DNA from: Marispirochaeta sp963667435
GTDB taxonomy: Bacteria; Spirochaetota; Spirochaetia; JC444; Marispirochaetaceae
Assembly (NCBI GenBank): GCA_963667435.1
Contig: OY763414.1
Coordinates: 3,472,001 to 3,536,000, forward strand
Direction: 5' to 3'
DNA: 64,000 bases
Shown piece after piece: positions 9,429 to 18,753 of this stretch. A program made the translations under genes and the position numbers. The stretch's first letter is position 1. Every line of letters starts with the position of its first letter. The notes beneath the pieces were generated by a model. It did no database searches. It had not been told where the DNA came from and saw only the letters and a program-made list of their open reading frames with translations.

Positions 9429-9995
9429 CTATGCCTCTTCTCCTTCTATCCTTTTCCTGAACTCATCCACAAAATTCGGAGTAACCCGCGCTTTTATTAT
9501 AGGCAGAATCTCATAGCGGGGATCATCGGTTTTTATTTCTCCAGAAATCGTACGGATATACCTCATCCGTTCCAGAGCGGCAATGTGCTTATCCAGGTCC
9601 CGGACTAGCCGGACTTCGTCTCCGGACTCGGGGAAATAGATTCGAAGCTTTTCCCGTATCTGACTGCGGGTAATGAATACCTTCAGGCTGTCGCTTTTCT
9701 CCGGATCAAAGCGTTCCATCTCCTCTCGTATAAGGATTGCTAACAGGGATACTTCAAAAGAGAGGGGCCTGCGGGGGGTGAGTCTGGGGAGTTCCTCCTC
9801 ATCCGGTCCGTCTTTTTGTGAAATAAAGGCGAATCCTTCGGATTCAGAGATTACGAGTTCCAGACCTATGCGTCCAAGATAATCTGCTGTTTTGCGCTGC
9901 AGTATCAACAGTTCTCCCCAGAGGGGATCATCGTAATAGATTGGGCCCTTCAGCAATTTCAGGACCAGAGGGGCAAAATCGGCATGCTCAGCCAT
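9429..9995 (-). CDS. jetB: Wadjet KITE-type subunit JetB (DUF4194)
   Basis: 188 residues from the ATG at 9995. This start is chosen because it overlaps the end of jetA by eight bases and begins the DUF4194-like sequence (MAEHADFAPLVLKLLKG); a longer in-frame start exists but would lie well inside jetA. The protein is a MukE/ScpB-like winged-helix partner with paired wHTH regions (SFEVSLLAILIREEMERF and DLDKHIAALERMRYIR). In Wadjet it bridges kleisin and SMC heads. Tight overlaps on both sides (jetA 8 bases, jetC 2-base gap) indicate translational coupling. The length is slightly shorter than the roughly 200-250 residues common for the family. Confidence 0.88.
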   Translation of the reverse strand: MAEHADFAPLVLKLLKGPIYYDDPLWGELLILQRKTADYLGRIGLELVISESEGFAFISQKDGPDEEELPRLTPRRPLSFEVSLLAILIREEMERFDPEKSDSLKVFITRSQIREKLRIYFPESGDEVRLVRDLDKHIAALERMRYIRTISGEIKTDDPRYEILPIIKARVTPNFVDEFRKRIEGEEA

Positions 9996-11478
9996 TTTCG
10001 GATTCCTTGTTTGAATAGAGTACCTGAGGTACCTGTATGTTACGTGATATTCCTTCAAAGCTATACGTAAAACTGAAGCGGGAATCCCGGATCGCGTAAT
10101 GGGGATTTCTGCTCCCGATATCAAGGTAGGCAACTATTTCCGCCAGCCCCTTTTGGGGAGGATGGGCATAAAGAATCTGTTCAAGTGAAACGGAATCCCG
10201 GCCTTTAAGCTCTTTGTTTATATTGCCTTCCAGCTGCCCGTAGTCAATAAAGAACAGACTGGAAAGAACGGAAAAGTCCGGGGAGTCAAAATCGGGTTCT
10301 TCGGGGATGGTAAAGTCAGTCTCCTCCTGAAACAAAGAGAGTGGACGTTCCAGAGGCAGGTAAATATCCGGATCACCTTCGGCAAACATAAACTCGTCAT
10401 CTTCAGGGAGAGCGCCTTTCAGGTTAAGAACCATGGTTTTTATTCTGGTGATTTTTTCCAGCAGCACCCGGGACTGTTCAGCTTCAGGGCCGACAATAAT
10501 GCGGTTGAGCCGCTGGGAAAGCCTGCGGTTTGAATCGATAATACGTTTACCGGCGGTATGCAGTAGTGCTTTAAGTCTTAACAGGAATGTATCTTCCGGT
10601 TCCATTCCCCGCGCTATCATGTCTTCAAAGAGCTTTTCCATAAGGGTGTTGATTTCATCCCTGCCGAAGTCGCTGATCAGAAAACTCCAGAAGGCGTCGA
10701 AGCTTTTCCCCTGGGGGGTATTATGGAGTTCTTCCGCCGCGTTGAGGGCTGCTTTCAGAATACGTCCCCGGGAGGCATTGTTCTCAACCTCTTCCCGGTA
10801 GATACGGTTAAGAATGCCGCGGAAATTTTCTTCCACACTGGAAAAATCGGCAATAAGATCCCGGGCGCTTCTGGAAAGTTCAAAGAGATGCTCATTCATT
10901 TGACGGGTGTCCAGGGATTCCACCTCACCATGCTCTCTGATGGCGTTTATCTCTGCCTGTATTTCCGCCTGCTGTTTTTCCAGTTCCGCAATCTTTTCTT
11001 CCGGGTCGGCAATCGATTCCCGTGATAACCGGCGCAGGCGGTGCAGAATGTCGGTAAAGCGGGATTCGGTGGCAACATAGCTTACACGGCTTATGTCCTC
11101 AATCAGGCGGATTGCCCGTTCTGTATGGGGAGTAAGCTCCAGTACCTGTGTACCGGACTGGTCCAGATAACGCCTGAGAAAGCGGTTGTCCTGGCGGCAC
11201 CACTCCTGTATCAGCTTTTCCGACCGTGCCACCGAGTCAGTCTGATCCGATTCTGTGTCCGCAATATCATCCAACAGCAGTCCCAGTTCCAGGACGGCAT
11301 CTTCGTAGTTTACCGTAAGCCGTTCCCGGGTTTTAAAGAGTTCATACAGAGCAGCAATAACCAGTCCCGGATCCTGTCTTCTAAAAAGGCGCAGAAGAGG
11401 CTGGTCTTCGAAGAGGCGGCGGAGTGAGTAATATTCAAGGGGAGTATCTATATGTCCAGCGCGGACGGGATTGTACAT
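9988..11478 (-). CDS. jetA: Wadjet kleisin-like subunit JetA (DUF3375)
   Basis: 496 residues from the ATG at 11478. A GTG at 11532 would add 18 residues and cannot be excluded; neither has a strong ribosome site. The N-terminus (YSLRRLFEDQPLLRLFRRQD) matches the opening of DUF3375 proteins. A central coiled coil (about residues 165-220, rich in Glu and Gln) and acidic C-terminal segments follow. DUF3375 proteins are the MukF-like kleisins of type I Wadjet. It is the first gene of the operon and is transcribed away from the kinase gene at 11639 across a short AT-rich divergent region that contains an A/T run near 11546-11560. Confidence 0.88.
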   Translation of the reverse strand: MYNPVRAGHIDTPLEYYSLRRLFEDQPLLRLFRRQDPGLVIAALYELFKTRERLTVNYEDAVLELGLLLDDIADTESDQTDSVARSEKLIQEWCRQDNRFLRRYLDQSGTQVLELTPHTERAIRLIEDISRVSYVATESRFTDILHRLRRLSRESIADPEEKIAELEKQQAEIQAEINAIREHGEVESLDTRQMNEHLFELSRSARDLIADFSSVEENFRGILNRIYREEVENNASRGRILKAALNAAEELHNTPQGKSFDAFWSFLISDFGRDEINTLMEKLFEDMIARGMEPEDTFLLRLKALLHTAGKRIIDSNRRLSQRLNRIIVGPEAEQSRVLLEKITRIKTMVLNLKGALPEDDEFMFAEGDPDIYLPLERPLSLFQEETDFTIPEEPDFDSPDFSVLSSLFFIDYGQLEGNINKELKGRDSVSLEQILYAHPPQKGLAEIVAYLDIGSRNPHYAIRDSRFSFTYSFEGISRNIQVPQVLYSNKESENG

Positions 11479-11560
11479 TACTTCTATAGTTATAGCACAG
11501 CGATATCGGATCTTTCTATTAGATAGAAACACAGGGAAAATATAAGAAAAAAAATTTTTC

Positions 11561-11589
11561 TTGACTTTGGATATTTCGTCTCATACCAT
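11561..11589 (+). promoter_or_regulatory. promoter for the CheA-like kinase operon
   Basis: TTGACT at 11561-11566 and TACCAT at 11584-11589 are separated by 17 bases. They lie about 50 bases before the kinase start, in the divergent region shared with jetA. GAGGAA precedes the ATG at 11639. Confidence 0.5.
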
Positions 11590-11638
11590 GAAATCCTGTT
11601 TTTCTTGTTTAATTGACTAGATAATTGAGGAATTCTAT

Positions 11639-13786
11639 ATGCGGCGGCCGTGGTTCTGGGCCTTGTTGGCTTTTATTATTATTATACTCTCTCTTGGTGT
11701 CGCCAGTTCAGTTCTTACCTATCGGCGGGTTTCCCATCTTTCAGATTTAAAGAGCCGGATGGATGAAACTCTCACCAAGATGTCCCAGCTGGTTAACAAC
11801 ACGTACTATATTCTTTACGACTCCGATGATATCCGCAGTTCCAGGGAGCAATGGAACCAGTCATTGTCCAGTGCATCAATGGATCTTTCAAGTTTATCCC
11901 GCCATCCGGGTCTTGCGTATCTTGACTCAGCACTCTCCAATCAGGTTGATCAGATCAGAACCTCCTGGGAAGGTGCCACGCAGAATTATTTTTCCAGTGA
12001 TGAGTTTCTTCTGGAATTTCTCAACTCCCGGATTGAACTGGGGCTCTACGACAATATCAACAGCATGTTGAGTCAGGTTACTCAACTTTCTACAGAACGT
12101 GAATTCTCATCGGAAGAACAGATGTATCTGTATCAGCTGAACCTGGCGTTTATGCGCCTGAAAACAGGAAACGTTCAGCTGCGGGTGTTTATTACCTCCG
12201 GTGTGGAAAGCCTGCGCAGGAATGTTCAGGAGGAATCAAACCGAGGATTAAAACAGACCTTCATTGTGTCCGGCTTTGTTCTGGTTTCACTCATTTTGTT
12301 GATTATTCTTGTGCTTGTCACCAGTCTGCGAATCCTTCGCCGGGCCAATGTGAACCTGGAAGAGCAGGTGGCGGAACGAACTCGGGCCATCCAGAACCTT
12401 CTGGACTTTTCAGGTGTCGGCTACATTACCTTTGGTCCGGATATGCTGATAAATCCGGAAATTTCCCGGGAGTGCGAAAGCATCTTTGGCCGTTCAATTG
12501 CCGGAGAGAACATCGCCCAGGTGCTTTTTTCTGAAAACCAGGCTCAACAGGATTTCGCGGATGCCATGGAGCTGGTTTTTTCCGGTACATCCGCACCTGA
12601 TGTTGTTTTTGATGTACTTGAGCCAAAAACGGTTGTCGGCGACAAGACCATTGAAATGAGCTTTCGGCTTGTAGACGGGGCTACTATTATGGGACAGCTT
12701 CAGGATATATCCGAAAACGAGGCGTTGCAGCGGACACTGGAACGGGAAAACTCCCAGCGGGAAATGGTTTTGAAGGCTGTAACAGCAAAACGGTATTTTC
12801 TCAGTATTCTGGAAGAGTCGAAAGATCTGTTTGCCGCTCTTGAAGCCTGTATTATAGACGGTAATTTTCATGCTGATGAAGAGACTAATACCCGTATTGT
12901 CCGGGATGTCCACACCTTTAAGGCAAATGCATCATTTTTACGGATGACCAAAACTTCCGGTCTTGCCCATACTCTGGAGGAGGTGCTTATTACCCAGGGC
13001 ATCCTCGGGGAAGATGAGCCTCTGGGAGATGAAATTGCCGAGCTGAAGAAAGCCTTCAATGATGAAGTTTCCAGCGTTGTGAATGTTCTCGGCCGTGAAT
13101 GGCTTGAGGGGGCAGATAAAATTGAAGTGAGTCTGGAACAGCTTGAAAATACCCGCAAGTTGATCCAGGAACGGTACCCGGATGATGATTTACTCCTGAC
13201 ATCGGTTGATGTTCTTTCACATCTTCCCCTGTCAAACCTGTTTGTACGCCTGGGAGATATGAGCCGGGATCTTGCTGCAACTAATGGAAAGAAGGTGAAT
13301 ATCCAGATTGAAGACAACCGAATCTCCGTTACTCCCGAGCAGTATCACCATCTGTCAAATTCGGTGAATCATATTCTGAGAAACATGATTACCCACGGTG
13401 TCGAGTTTCCCCGACACCGGGAAAAAGCCGGTAAGAATCCTGAGGGAAATATTAAAATTCATTCCACCTTTCAGGATGGCGGCATCGAAATCAGAATATC
13501 CGACGACGGGGCTGGTCTGTCTATGCAGAAAATCAGTGAGCGCGCCACGTCTCTCGGCTGGATGAAAAAGGGAGAAACCCTTTCTACCCGGGAGATTGTG
13601 AAAATGATTTTTGAACCGGGATTTTCCACTGCAGACATGGTTACAGCCGTAGCCGGAAGAGGTTTTGGTCTTGCTGCAGTTAAAGAGTCGATATATGAAA
13701 TAGGCGGAAAAATAAAAGTATCCACTGCCCGGGGCAGAGGAACCTCATTTATCATTTTTATTCCAGATAAAAGGATGATTAACTGA
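11639..13786 (+). CDS. membrane CheA-like histidine kinase with Hpt-like and HATPase domains
   Basis: 715 residues. TM1 is at about 9-28, then a helical extracytoplasmic sensor (about 30-200), then TM2 (about 206-230). A PAS-like segment follows (LLDFSGVGYITFGPDM onward). An Hpt-like helix has the phosphoacceptor candidate His at about residue 425 in VRDVHTFKANASFLRM; canonical Hpt has HxLKGxA, so the Gly is Ala here. The C-terminal ATPase has a CheA-like N box (NHILRNMITHGVEFP) and G boxes (SDDGAGL, AGRGFGLAAVK). There is no CheW-like receptor-coupling domain, so the protein appears to sense directly rather than through chemoreceptors. Its stop overlaps the cheX start by one base. Confidence 0.85.
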   Translation: MRRPWFWALLAFIIIILSLGVASSVLTYRRVSHLSDLKSRMDETLTKMSQLVNNTYYILYDSDDIRSSREQWNQSLSSASMDLSSLSRHPGLAYLDSALSNQVDQIRTSWEGATQNYFSSDEFLLEFLNSRIELGLYDNINSMLSQVTQLSTEREFSSEEQMYLYQLNLAFMRLKTGNVQLRVFITSGVESLRRNVQEESNRGLKQTFIVSGFVLVSLILLIILVLVTSLRILRRANVNLEEQVAERTRAIQNLLDFSGVGYITFGPDMLINPEISRECESIFGRSIAGENIAQVLFSENQAQQDFADAMELVFSGTSAPDVVFDVLEPKTVVGDKTIEMSFRLVDGATIMGQLQDISENEALQRTLERENSQREMVLKAVTAKRYFLSILEESKDLFAALEACIIDGNFHADEETNTRIVRDVHTFKANASFLRMTKTSGLAHTLEEVLITQGILGEDEPLGDEIAELKKAFNDEVSSVVNVLGREWLEGADKIEVSLEQLENTRKLIQERYPDDDLLLTSVDVLSHLPLSNLFVRLGDMSRDLAATNGKKVNIQIEDNRISVTPEQYHHLSNSVNHILRNMITHGVEFPRHREKAGKNPEGNIKIHSTFQDGGIEIRISDDGAGLSMQKISERATSLGWMKKGETLSTREIVKMIFEPGFSTADMVTAVAGRGFGLAAVKESIYEIGGKIKVSTARGRGTSFIIFIPDKRMIN

Positions 13787-14259
13787 TGAAAGCGGAGTAC
13801 GCGAACGTTTTTATACGCAGTGCAGTGCATGTATTCAAGAAGGAATTGAATATAAACATGTCTCGCCAGTCGCTGGTTAAAAAGAATGCACCATTACCGG
13901 GTCTTCCGGTATGTATAATCCTGGGTATCACAGGTCATGTCCGTGGGCAGGTTGTTTATTCCATGGACAGAAGCTTCGCCCAGGATATTACCCATTCCAT
14001 GCTGCCCAACAAACTGCCCAATGAACTGAAGAAATATGTAAATTCCGCAGTGGGAGAAATCGGTAATATGATTACTGGCCAGGCGAGTATTGATCTTGCA
14101 GGTCAGGATAAAGTTATAAATCTGACTCCTCCGGCAGTGTTTTCCGGTACTCAGATTGAGTTTGACTTCCTTGAAATGCCAACAGTTGCGCTGCGTCTGC
14201 TTTCCGAAATGGGGACGCTGGAAATTAATATTGCCTTGATGGAGGAGGTGCAGGAATGA
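13786..14259 (+). CDS. cheX: CheX-like CheY-P phosphatase
   Basis: 157 residues. The diagnostic helix VNSAVGEIGNMITGQA (about residues 85-100) carries the conserved ExxN pair that CheX/CheC/FliY phosphatases insert into the response-regulator active site. The rest matches CheX topology (N-terminal helix, ILGITGHVRGQVVYSMD sheet). It is located between kinase and response regulator with a 1-base overlap upstream and a 4-base ATGA overlap downstream, so the three are one operon. The natural reading is that the kinase phosphorylates the following CheY-like protein and CheX removes the phosphate. Confidence 0.88.
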   Translation: MKAEYANVFIRSAVHVFKKELNINMSRQSLVKKNAPLPGLPVCIILGITGHVRGQVVYSMDRSFAQDITHSMLPNKLPNELKKYVNSAVGEIGNMITGQASIDLAGQDKVINLTPPAVFSGTQIEFDFLEMPTVALRLLSEMGTLEINIALMEEVQE

Positions 14260-14630
14260 TACGTGGACTGATCGTGGATGATGCCGCAATCATGCGGTTG
14301 CGACTCCGGGAGATTCTGGAACCTGAATATGATATAGTCGGAGAAGCTGGTGACGGCGACGAGGCGATCGAAATGTACGATAAGTACAAGCCCGATTTTA
14401 TAACCCTGGATATATCCATGCCCAATACAAATGGCATGGAAGCCCTCGAAATTCTAATGAAAAGAACCCCTCCTCCGCGGGTGGTTATTGTCAGCGCCGT
14501 GGGTCAGCAGCGGCTGGTAATTCAGGCACTTAAAAGCGGGGCGAAGGATTTTGTAATAAAACCCTTTGAACCTCCCCGGGTGCTTAAGGCTGTGGAACGT
14601 GTTATGGCTGCGGAGGAGGTACCGGGTTAG
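14256..14630 (+). CDS. CheY-like single-domain response regulator
   Basis: 124 residues, a lone receiver domain. The acidic pair DD is at about residues 8-9, the phosphoacceptor Asp is in FITLDISMPNTNG (about 53), Ser is in VVIVSAVG (about 82) and Lys is in DFVIKPFEPP (about 104). There is no output domain, so it must act by protein contact, as CheY does on the motor switch. The ATGA overlap with cheX gives coupled translation. Whether it binds FliM or a different target cannot be told from sequence. Confidence 0.93.
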   Translation: MIRGLIVDDAAIMRLRLREILEPEYDIVGEAGDGDEAIEMYDKYKPDFITLDISMPNTNGMEALEILMKRTPPPRVVIVSAVGQQRLVIQALKSGAKDFVIKPFEPPRVLKAVERVMAAEEVPG

Positions 14631-14690
14631 CGTTTTGAACTTACCCGGATAATAGCAATATCGCTGAATGTCATGCTATAGTCCTGTTAT

Positions 14691-15737
14691 ATGGCACACA
14701 GTGTTGATTCTATAACTTTCCCGGCAGAATGGACGGAGCAGGACACAGTACAGCTCACATGGCCTCATGCAGACAGCGACTGGCAACCGTATCTTGAACA
14801 GGTGGAAGCCTGCTTTATCCAGATAGCAGGTGCAATTGCCTCTCACCAGAAACTCATCATTATTACTCGGGATACCACATCTACTCGGCAATGCTTTTCC
14901 GCTTTTACCACAGAATTATTGTCACGCATTACCTTTCTGGAGCTTCCTTCCAACGATACCTGGAGCAGGGATTTCGGTGGGCTTACTGTGTTCAGAAACG
15001 GGATGCCCGAAATATGTGATTTTACTTTCAACGGCTGGGGACTTAAATTCCCGGCAGATAAAGACAACCTGATTACCCGGGCAATGTATGAAAGAAATGT
15101 TTTCAGCTTTAACACAGGGTATCGTAACTGCCGTGATTTTGTACTTGAAGGCGGCTCTGTGGAAAGTGACGGAAAAGGTACTATTCTTACCACCAGCGCC
15201 TGTCTGCTTTCGCCCAATCGTAATGCTCATTTGAGCAGGCAGGATATTGAACTTGGTCTGTCGGATAAGCTTGGTGCCGATAGGATCCTCTGGCTGGATC
15301 ATGGATACCTTGCAGGTGATGATACCGACAGCCACATAGACACCCTGGCGCGCTTCTGCAATGTGACAACCATCTGCTACGTGGAATGCTCGGATCAGGA
15401 CGATGAGCATTTTATTGAGCTTCAGGCAATGAAGAAACAGCTGGAAGGTTTCAGTACTGCTGCAGGCTCGTCATATACCCTTGTTCCTCTGCCCATGGCA
15501 GAGCCTGTGTTCAGCAATGGTGAACGTCTCCCGGCTACATACGCGAATTTTCTGATTATAAACGGGGCGGTTCTTTGTCCGACCTACGGGACGCAAATCG
15601 ATAAAAAAGCTCTGGACATCCTGGCGGGTATTTTTCCTGAAAGGGAGATAATCGGCATTGACTGTTCTGTACTGATTAAACAGCATGGGTCACTTCACTG
15701 TGTAACCATGCAGTATCCAGAGGGGGTAATCCGGTGA
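14691..15737 (+). CDS. aguA: agmatine deiminase
   Basis: 348 residues. It shows the agmatine deiminase/porphyromonas-type arginine deiminase pattern: early TWPHADSDW, NDTWSRDFGG, FNGWGLKFPADKDN, LEGGSVESDGKGTILTT, HGYLAGDDTDSHIDTLARF, and the catalytic Cys in GAVLCPTYGTQ (about residue 296). It converts agmatine to N-carbamoylputrescine and ammonia. Its final bases overlap the next gene in a GTGA junction, and that gene is the enzyme for the following step, which supports agmatine as the substrate over peptidyl-arginine. The length is typical. No convincing ribosome site precedes the ATG at 14691. Confidence 0.93.
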   Translation: MAHSVDSITFPAEWTEQDTVQLTWPHADSDWQPYLEQVEACFIQIAGAIASHQKLIIITRDTTSTRQCFSAFTTELLSRITFLELPSNDTWSRDFGGLTVFRNGMPEICDFTFNGWGLKFPADKDNLITRAMYERNVFSFNTGYRNCRDFVLEGGSVESDGKGTILTTSACLLSPNRNAHLSRQDIELGLSDKLGADRILWLDHGYLAGDDTDSHIDTLARFCNVTTICYVECSDQDDEHFIELQAMKKQLEGFSTAAGSSYTLVPLPMAEPVFSNGERLPATYANFLIINGAVLCPTYGTQIDKKALDILAGIFPEREIIGIDCSVLIKQHGSLHCVTMQYPEGVIR

Positions 15738-16624
15738 GCAGAGATTCTGTAAAAACAGGAATAGTACAGCAGAGGAACAGTGCGGATATCCGGAATAATA
15801 TGGACCGACTTGCCACTGGAATTGAACATGCAGTAAGCCGCGGAGCAGAACTGATTATACTTCAGGAGCTGCATAACAGTCTCTATTTCTGTCAGGTTGA
15901 AACCCCCGATAATTTTGAGCTTGCAGAAACTATCCCCGGACCGTCCACTGAATACTATGGTGCACTGGCAAAAAAACACGGGATTGTTCTGGTTACCTCT
16001 CTTTTTGAGAAACGGGCGGCAGGGCTTTATCACAACACAGCTGTAGTTTTTGATACAGACGGCAGTATTGCCGGAAAATATCGGAAGATGCATATTCCCG
16101 ATGATCCAGCCTATTATGAGAAATTCTACTTTACCCCCGGAGATCTTGGCTTTGTTCCGGTGAGTACCTCCCTGGGGAAGCTTGGAGTTCTAATCTGCTG
16201 GGACCAGTGGTATCCCGAAGCTGCCCGCCTGATGGCTCTTGCGGGAGCGGAAATGCTTATCTATCCCACGGCTATCGGCTTTGAACGCAGTGACAGCCCA
16301 GAAGAACAGGAGCGTCAGCGGCAAAGCTGGATTACCGTACAGCGGGGACACGCCGTGGCTAACGGACTGCCGGTAATTGCAGTAAACCGGGTTGGCTATG
16401 AGCCGGATCCAAGCGGAGTAACCGGAGGTATTCAGTTCTGGGGAAGTTCATTTGCCACAGGACCCCAGGGAGAGCTGCTCTATCAGAGCGGACAGGATAG
16501 TGAAGACTGTGCTGTTGTTGAGGTTGACCTGAAGCGGTCAGAAGCTGTACGCAGAATGTGGCCGTTCCTCAGAGACCGGCGGATAGACAGTTTTTCCAAC
16601 CTCAAAGAACGATACCTGGACTAA
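15734..16624 (+). CDS. aguB: N-carbamoylputrescine amidase
   Basis: 296 residues, nitrilase superfamily. The Glu-Lys-Cys triad is visible: LIILQELHNS, YRKMHIPDDPAYYEKFYFTP and GVLICWDQWYPEAARLM. The DPAYYEKFYFTPGD and CWDQWYPE stretches are typical of the AguB subgroup. It hydrolyses N-carbamoylputrescine to putrescine, CO2 and ammonia, completing the route from agmatine started by aguA. The GTG start at 15734 gives a 4-base overlap with the aguA stop. No arginine decarboxylase gene lies nearby, so agmatine is either made elsewhere or taken up. Confidence 0.94.
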   Translation: MSRDSVKTGIVQQRNSADIRNNMDRLATGIEHAVSRGAELIILQELHNSLYFCQVETPDNFELAETIPGPSTEYYGALAKKHGIVLVTSLFEKRAAGLYHNTAVVFDTDGSIAGKYRKMHIPDDPAYYEKFYFTPGDLGFVPVSTSLGKLGVLICWDQWYPEAARLMALAGAEMLIYPTAIGFERSDSPEEQERQRQSWITVQRGHAVANGLPVIAVNRVGYEPDPSGVTGGIQFWGSSFATGPQGELLYQSGQDSEDCAVVEVDLKRSEAVRRMWPFLRDRRIDSFSNLKERYLD

Positions 16625-16682
16625 GGTCCTGATTGTAGACACCCAGATTGAGCAAGGAAAATACAGCGTCCTTGTACTGCTG

Positions 16683-17336
16683 TTAAAATTCCGTTATCGG
16701 GAGTTTATCAAGTGCTTTTTTAAGCTCCGGAATACGATCCTTCGACATTTCTCCTGTCCATGAAAGAATAAGGTGATTTCGCAGAAAGAATAATGCTCCA
16801 CCAGGAGGAAGAATTTCTTTAAGCACCTTATTTACATCATTTGTCCAGCCTGCCTTTATAATCTGCTCCGGAAAGGGGCTTAGAAGCCATTCCCAATTTT
16901 TATCGGGGATCTCCCTGAGTGTATTTCCGGCAGCGGCTTCCGCTGCGCCACCCAAAAATCCATCCTGTCTGCGGATAACCCAGAAGTTTTCACCCGGGAC
17001 TCTACGGGGATATATTCCCAGTGAATACCTGTTTCCCCTGCGCCGGGTCGGGCCGGGACTGAAATAATGATATTCACAAAGCATAAAACCATCTTGTGAA
17101 TCAAGCAGGTTAATTATCCGGTGCGTGCCGCGGCGTATGGAAAACAACTCATTTTTAAGGATATTCGTTATCGGATGCTGTTCTGCGTCTTTCAGGAATT
17201 GCCATCCCATCTCATCGGCGATGGATGCATATACCGACCCGGACCGGAGTTTTCGAATCAATATTCTAATCAGAAGAACTGTCATTATTACGGGGAACCC
17301 GAGAAAAAGACACAGGAAGATAATCGATTCTATCAT
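16683..17336 (-). CDS. membrane-anchored protein of unknown function
   Basis: 217 residues. One N-terminal TM helix (about 4-26, SIIFLCLFLGFPVIMTVLLI) is followed by a basic stretch (RILIRKLRSG) and a soluble cytoplasmic domain of about 185 residues with several aromatic strands (FMLCEYHYFSPGPTRRRGNR, GALFFLRNHLILSW). This layout resembles small membrane-tethered orphan domains, but I do not recognise the family. It is convergent with aguB and divergent from the permease gene at 17442; the start has no strong ribosome site. Confidence 0.7.
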   Translation of the reverse strand: MIESIIFLCLFLGFPVIMTVLLIRILIRKLRSGSVYASIADEMGWQFLKDAEQHPITNILKNELFSIRRGTHRIINLLDSQDGFMLCEYHYFSPGPTRRRGNRYSLGIYPRRVPGENFWVIRRQDGFLGGAAEAAAGNTLREIPDKNWEWLLSPFPEQIIKAGWTNDVNKVLKEILPPGGALFFLRNHLILSWTGEMSKDRIPELKKALDKLPITEF

Positions 17337-17441
17337 GAAATTATTTTACCATCATCTACTGTATTACAGGGTGATCATTCCTGTTTGCCTTCTGCCGGAA
17401 TGGGGAGTACATTGGGAATATCCCGGGGGATATAAACAATT

Positions 17442-18743
17442 ATGACCAGAGGAAATAAACAGATAGGCCTGGTTGAAGCCGTAGCTATTGGAATCGGAGG
17501 AATGGTAGGAGGGGGTATTTTCGCCGTTCTCGGTCTGGCGGTTTCTCTATCTGGCGGCGGAACTCCAATAGCATTCCTTTTTGCCGGAGTTCTCGCTCTG
17601 ATAACAGCCAAAAGCTATATTAAGTTATCTCTTGCATTTCCTGACCGGGGAGGAACGGTCAGGTTCATTAATCAGGGGTTTGGACGTTCTGTGTTCAGCG
17701 GGGGGATAAATAATCTTCTCTGGTTAAGTTATATTATAATGTTGTCCCTTTATGCTTCCGCATTTGCCTCGTATGCGGCAAACCTGCTTCCTCTGTTCGG
17801 TGGAGGGAGATCTGCTTTTCATCTTTATGCCTCGGTAATAATTATTGCCGCAACCATTATTAACTATGCCAGTGTCAGAATTGTGGGAATTATAGAGGAT
17901 TATGCAGTGATCATAAAGCTGGTAATTCTGCTGATATTTGCAGCTCTCGGTTTCTACGGCCTTGCGTCCAGTTCACATGTGCATCAGCTTTCTTTTTCCG
18001 CATGGAAAAATCCTTTAAGTCTTTTAACTGGTGGAATGGTAATATTTGTGGCATATGAAGGCTTTGAACTGATTGCGAATGCAGCACCGGATCTTGTGGA
18101 TCCTGACAGGAACATTCCGAGGGCATACTACATCTCTGTTATTTCTGTAATTTGTCTGTATCTTGGTATAGCGGTAATCACCGTAGGATCACTCAGTTTT
18201 AAAGATATAGCCGCCGCTGAAGATTATGCTCTGGCTGAAGCCGCCCGGCCAATTCTCGGACAGGCAGGTTTTGTGCTTATCGGGATTGCCGCTCTTATTT
18301 CAACCTTCTCTGCTATAAATGCATCTCTCTACGGTGGCAGCCGTGTAAGTTATGAAATTGCAGAGGATGATGAGCTTCCCCATGAATTTTCAGGCAAACT
18401 CTGGAACCATCCTGTTGGTCTGCTGATTACATCTGTTCTGACACTCATGGTGGTTAACCTGGTTAAACTGGAAAGTATTTCCACTGCAGGGAGTTCCGGG
18501 TTTATACTGGTATTCTCCCTGGTGAATTATGTGGCCTGGAAATTCAGCATGGAATCAGGCAGCAGAGGAGTTGTTTCTGCTGCAGGTTTTTTCCTTGGAC
18601 TTGTCTCTCTTTCAAGCCTGCTGGTACAGCAGTTTTTATCAAACCGTTTTGGTGCGGTTTTGGCCGCTTCTATAATTGCTGTCTCTTTGGGAATAGAGTG
18701 GATTTATAAACGAATGGAACCAATGACTGTTTCCAGGAAGTGA
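17442..18743 (+). CDS. APC-superfamily amino acid permease
   Basis: 433 residues with about 12 hydrophobic segments. The N-terminal TM1 signature GLVEAVAIGIGGMVGGGIFAV contains the GxGxxxGxGIF-type motif of amino acid/polyamine/organocation transporters, and AYEGFELIANAAPDLVDPDRNIP in the middle is the conserved loop between TM6 and TM7. The substrate cannot be read from the sequence. The closeness to the agmatine genes makes an amine or amino acid plausible, but an opposite-strand gene intervenes. The next gene starts 10 bases after the stop, so the two are probably co-transcribed. Confidence 0.88.
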   Translation: MTRGNKQIGLVEAVAIGIGGMVGGGIFAVLGLAVSLSGGGTPIAFLFAGVLALITAKSYIKLSLAFPDRGGTVRFINQGFGRSVFSGGINNLLWLSYIIMLSLYASAFASYAANLLPLFGGGRSAFHLYASVIIIAATIINYASVRIVGIIEDYAVIIKLVILLIFAALGFYGLASSSHVHQLSFSAWKNPLSLLTGGMVIFVAYEGFELIANAAPDLVDPDRNIPRAYYISVISVICLYLGIAVITVGSLSFKDIAAAEDYALAEAARPILGQAGFVLIGIAALISTFSAINASLYGGSRVSYEIAEDDELPHEFSGKLWNHPVGLLITSVLTLMVVNLVKLESISTAGSSGFILVFSLVNYVAWKFSMESGSRGVVSAAGFFLGLVSLSSLLVQQFLSNRFGAVLAASIIAVSLGIEWIYKRMEPMTVSRK

Positions 18744-18753
18744 GGTGCCTGGT

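Noticed and set aside
11041..11427. Plus-strand frame opposite jetA
   Set aside because: It is fully covered by the jetA coding frame and shows no family features.
14691..15737. Peptidyl-arginine deiminase as the product of this gene
   Set aside because: The overlapping N-carbamoylputrescine amidase gene makes agmatine the natural substrate.
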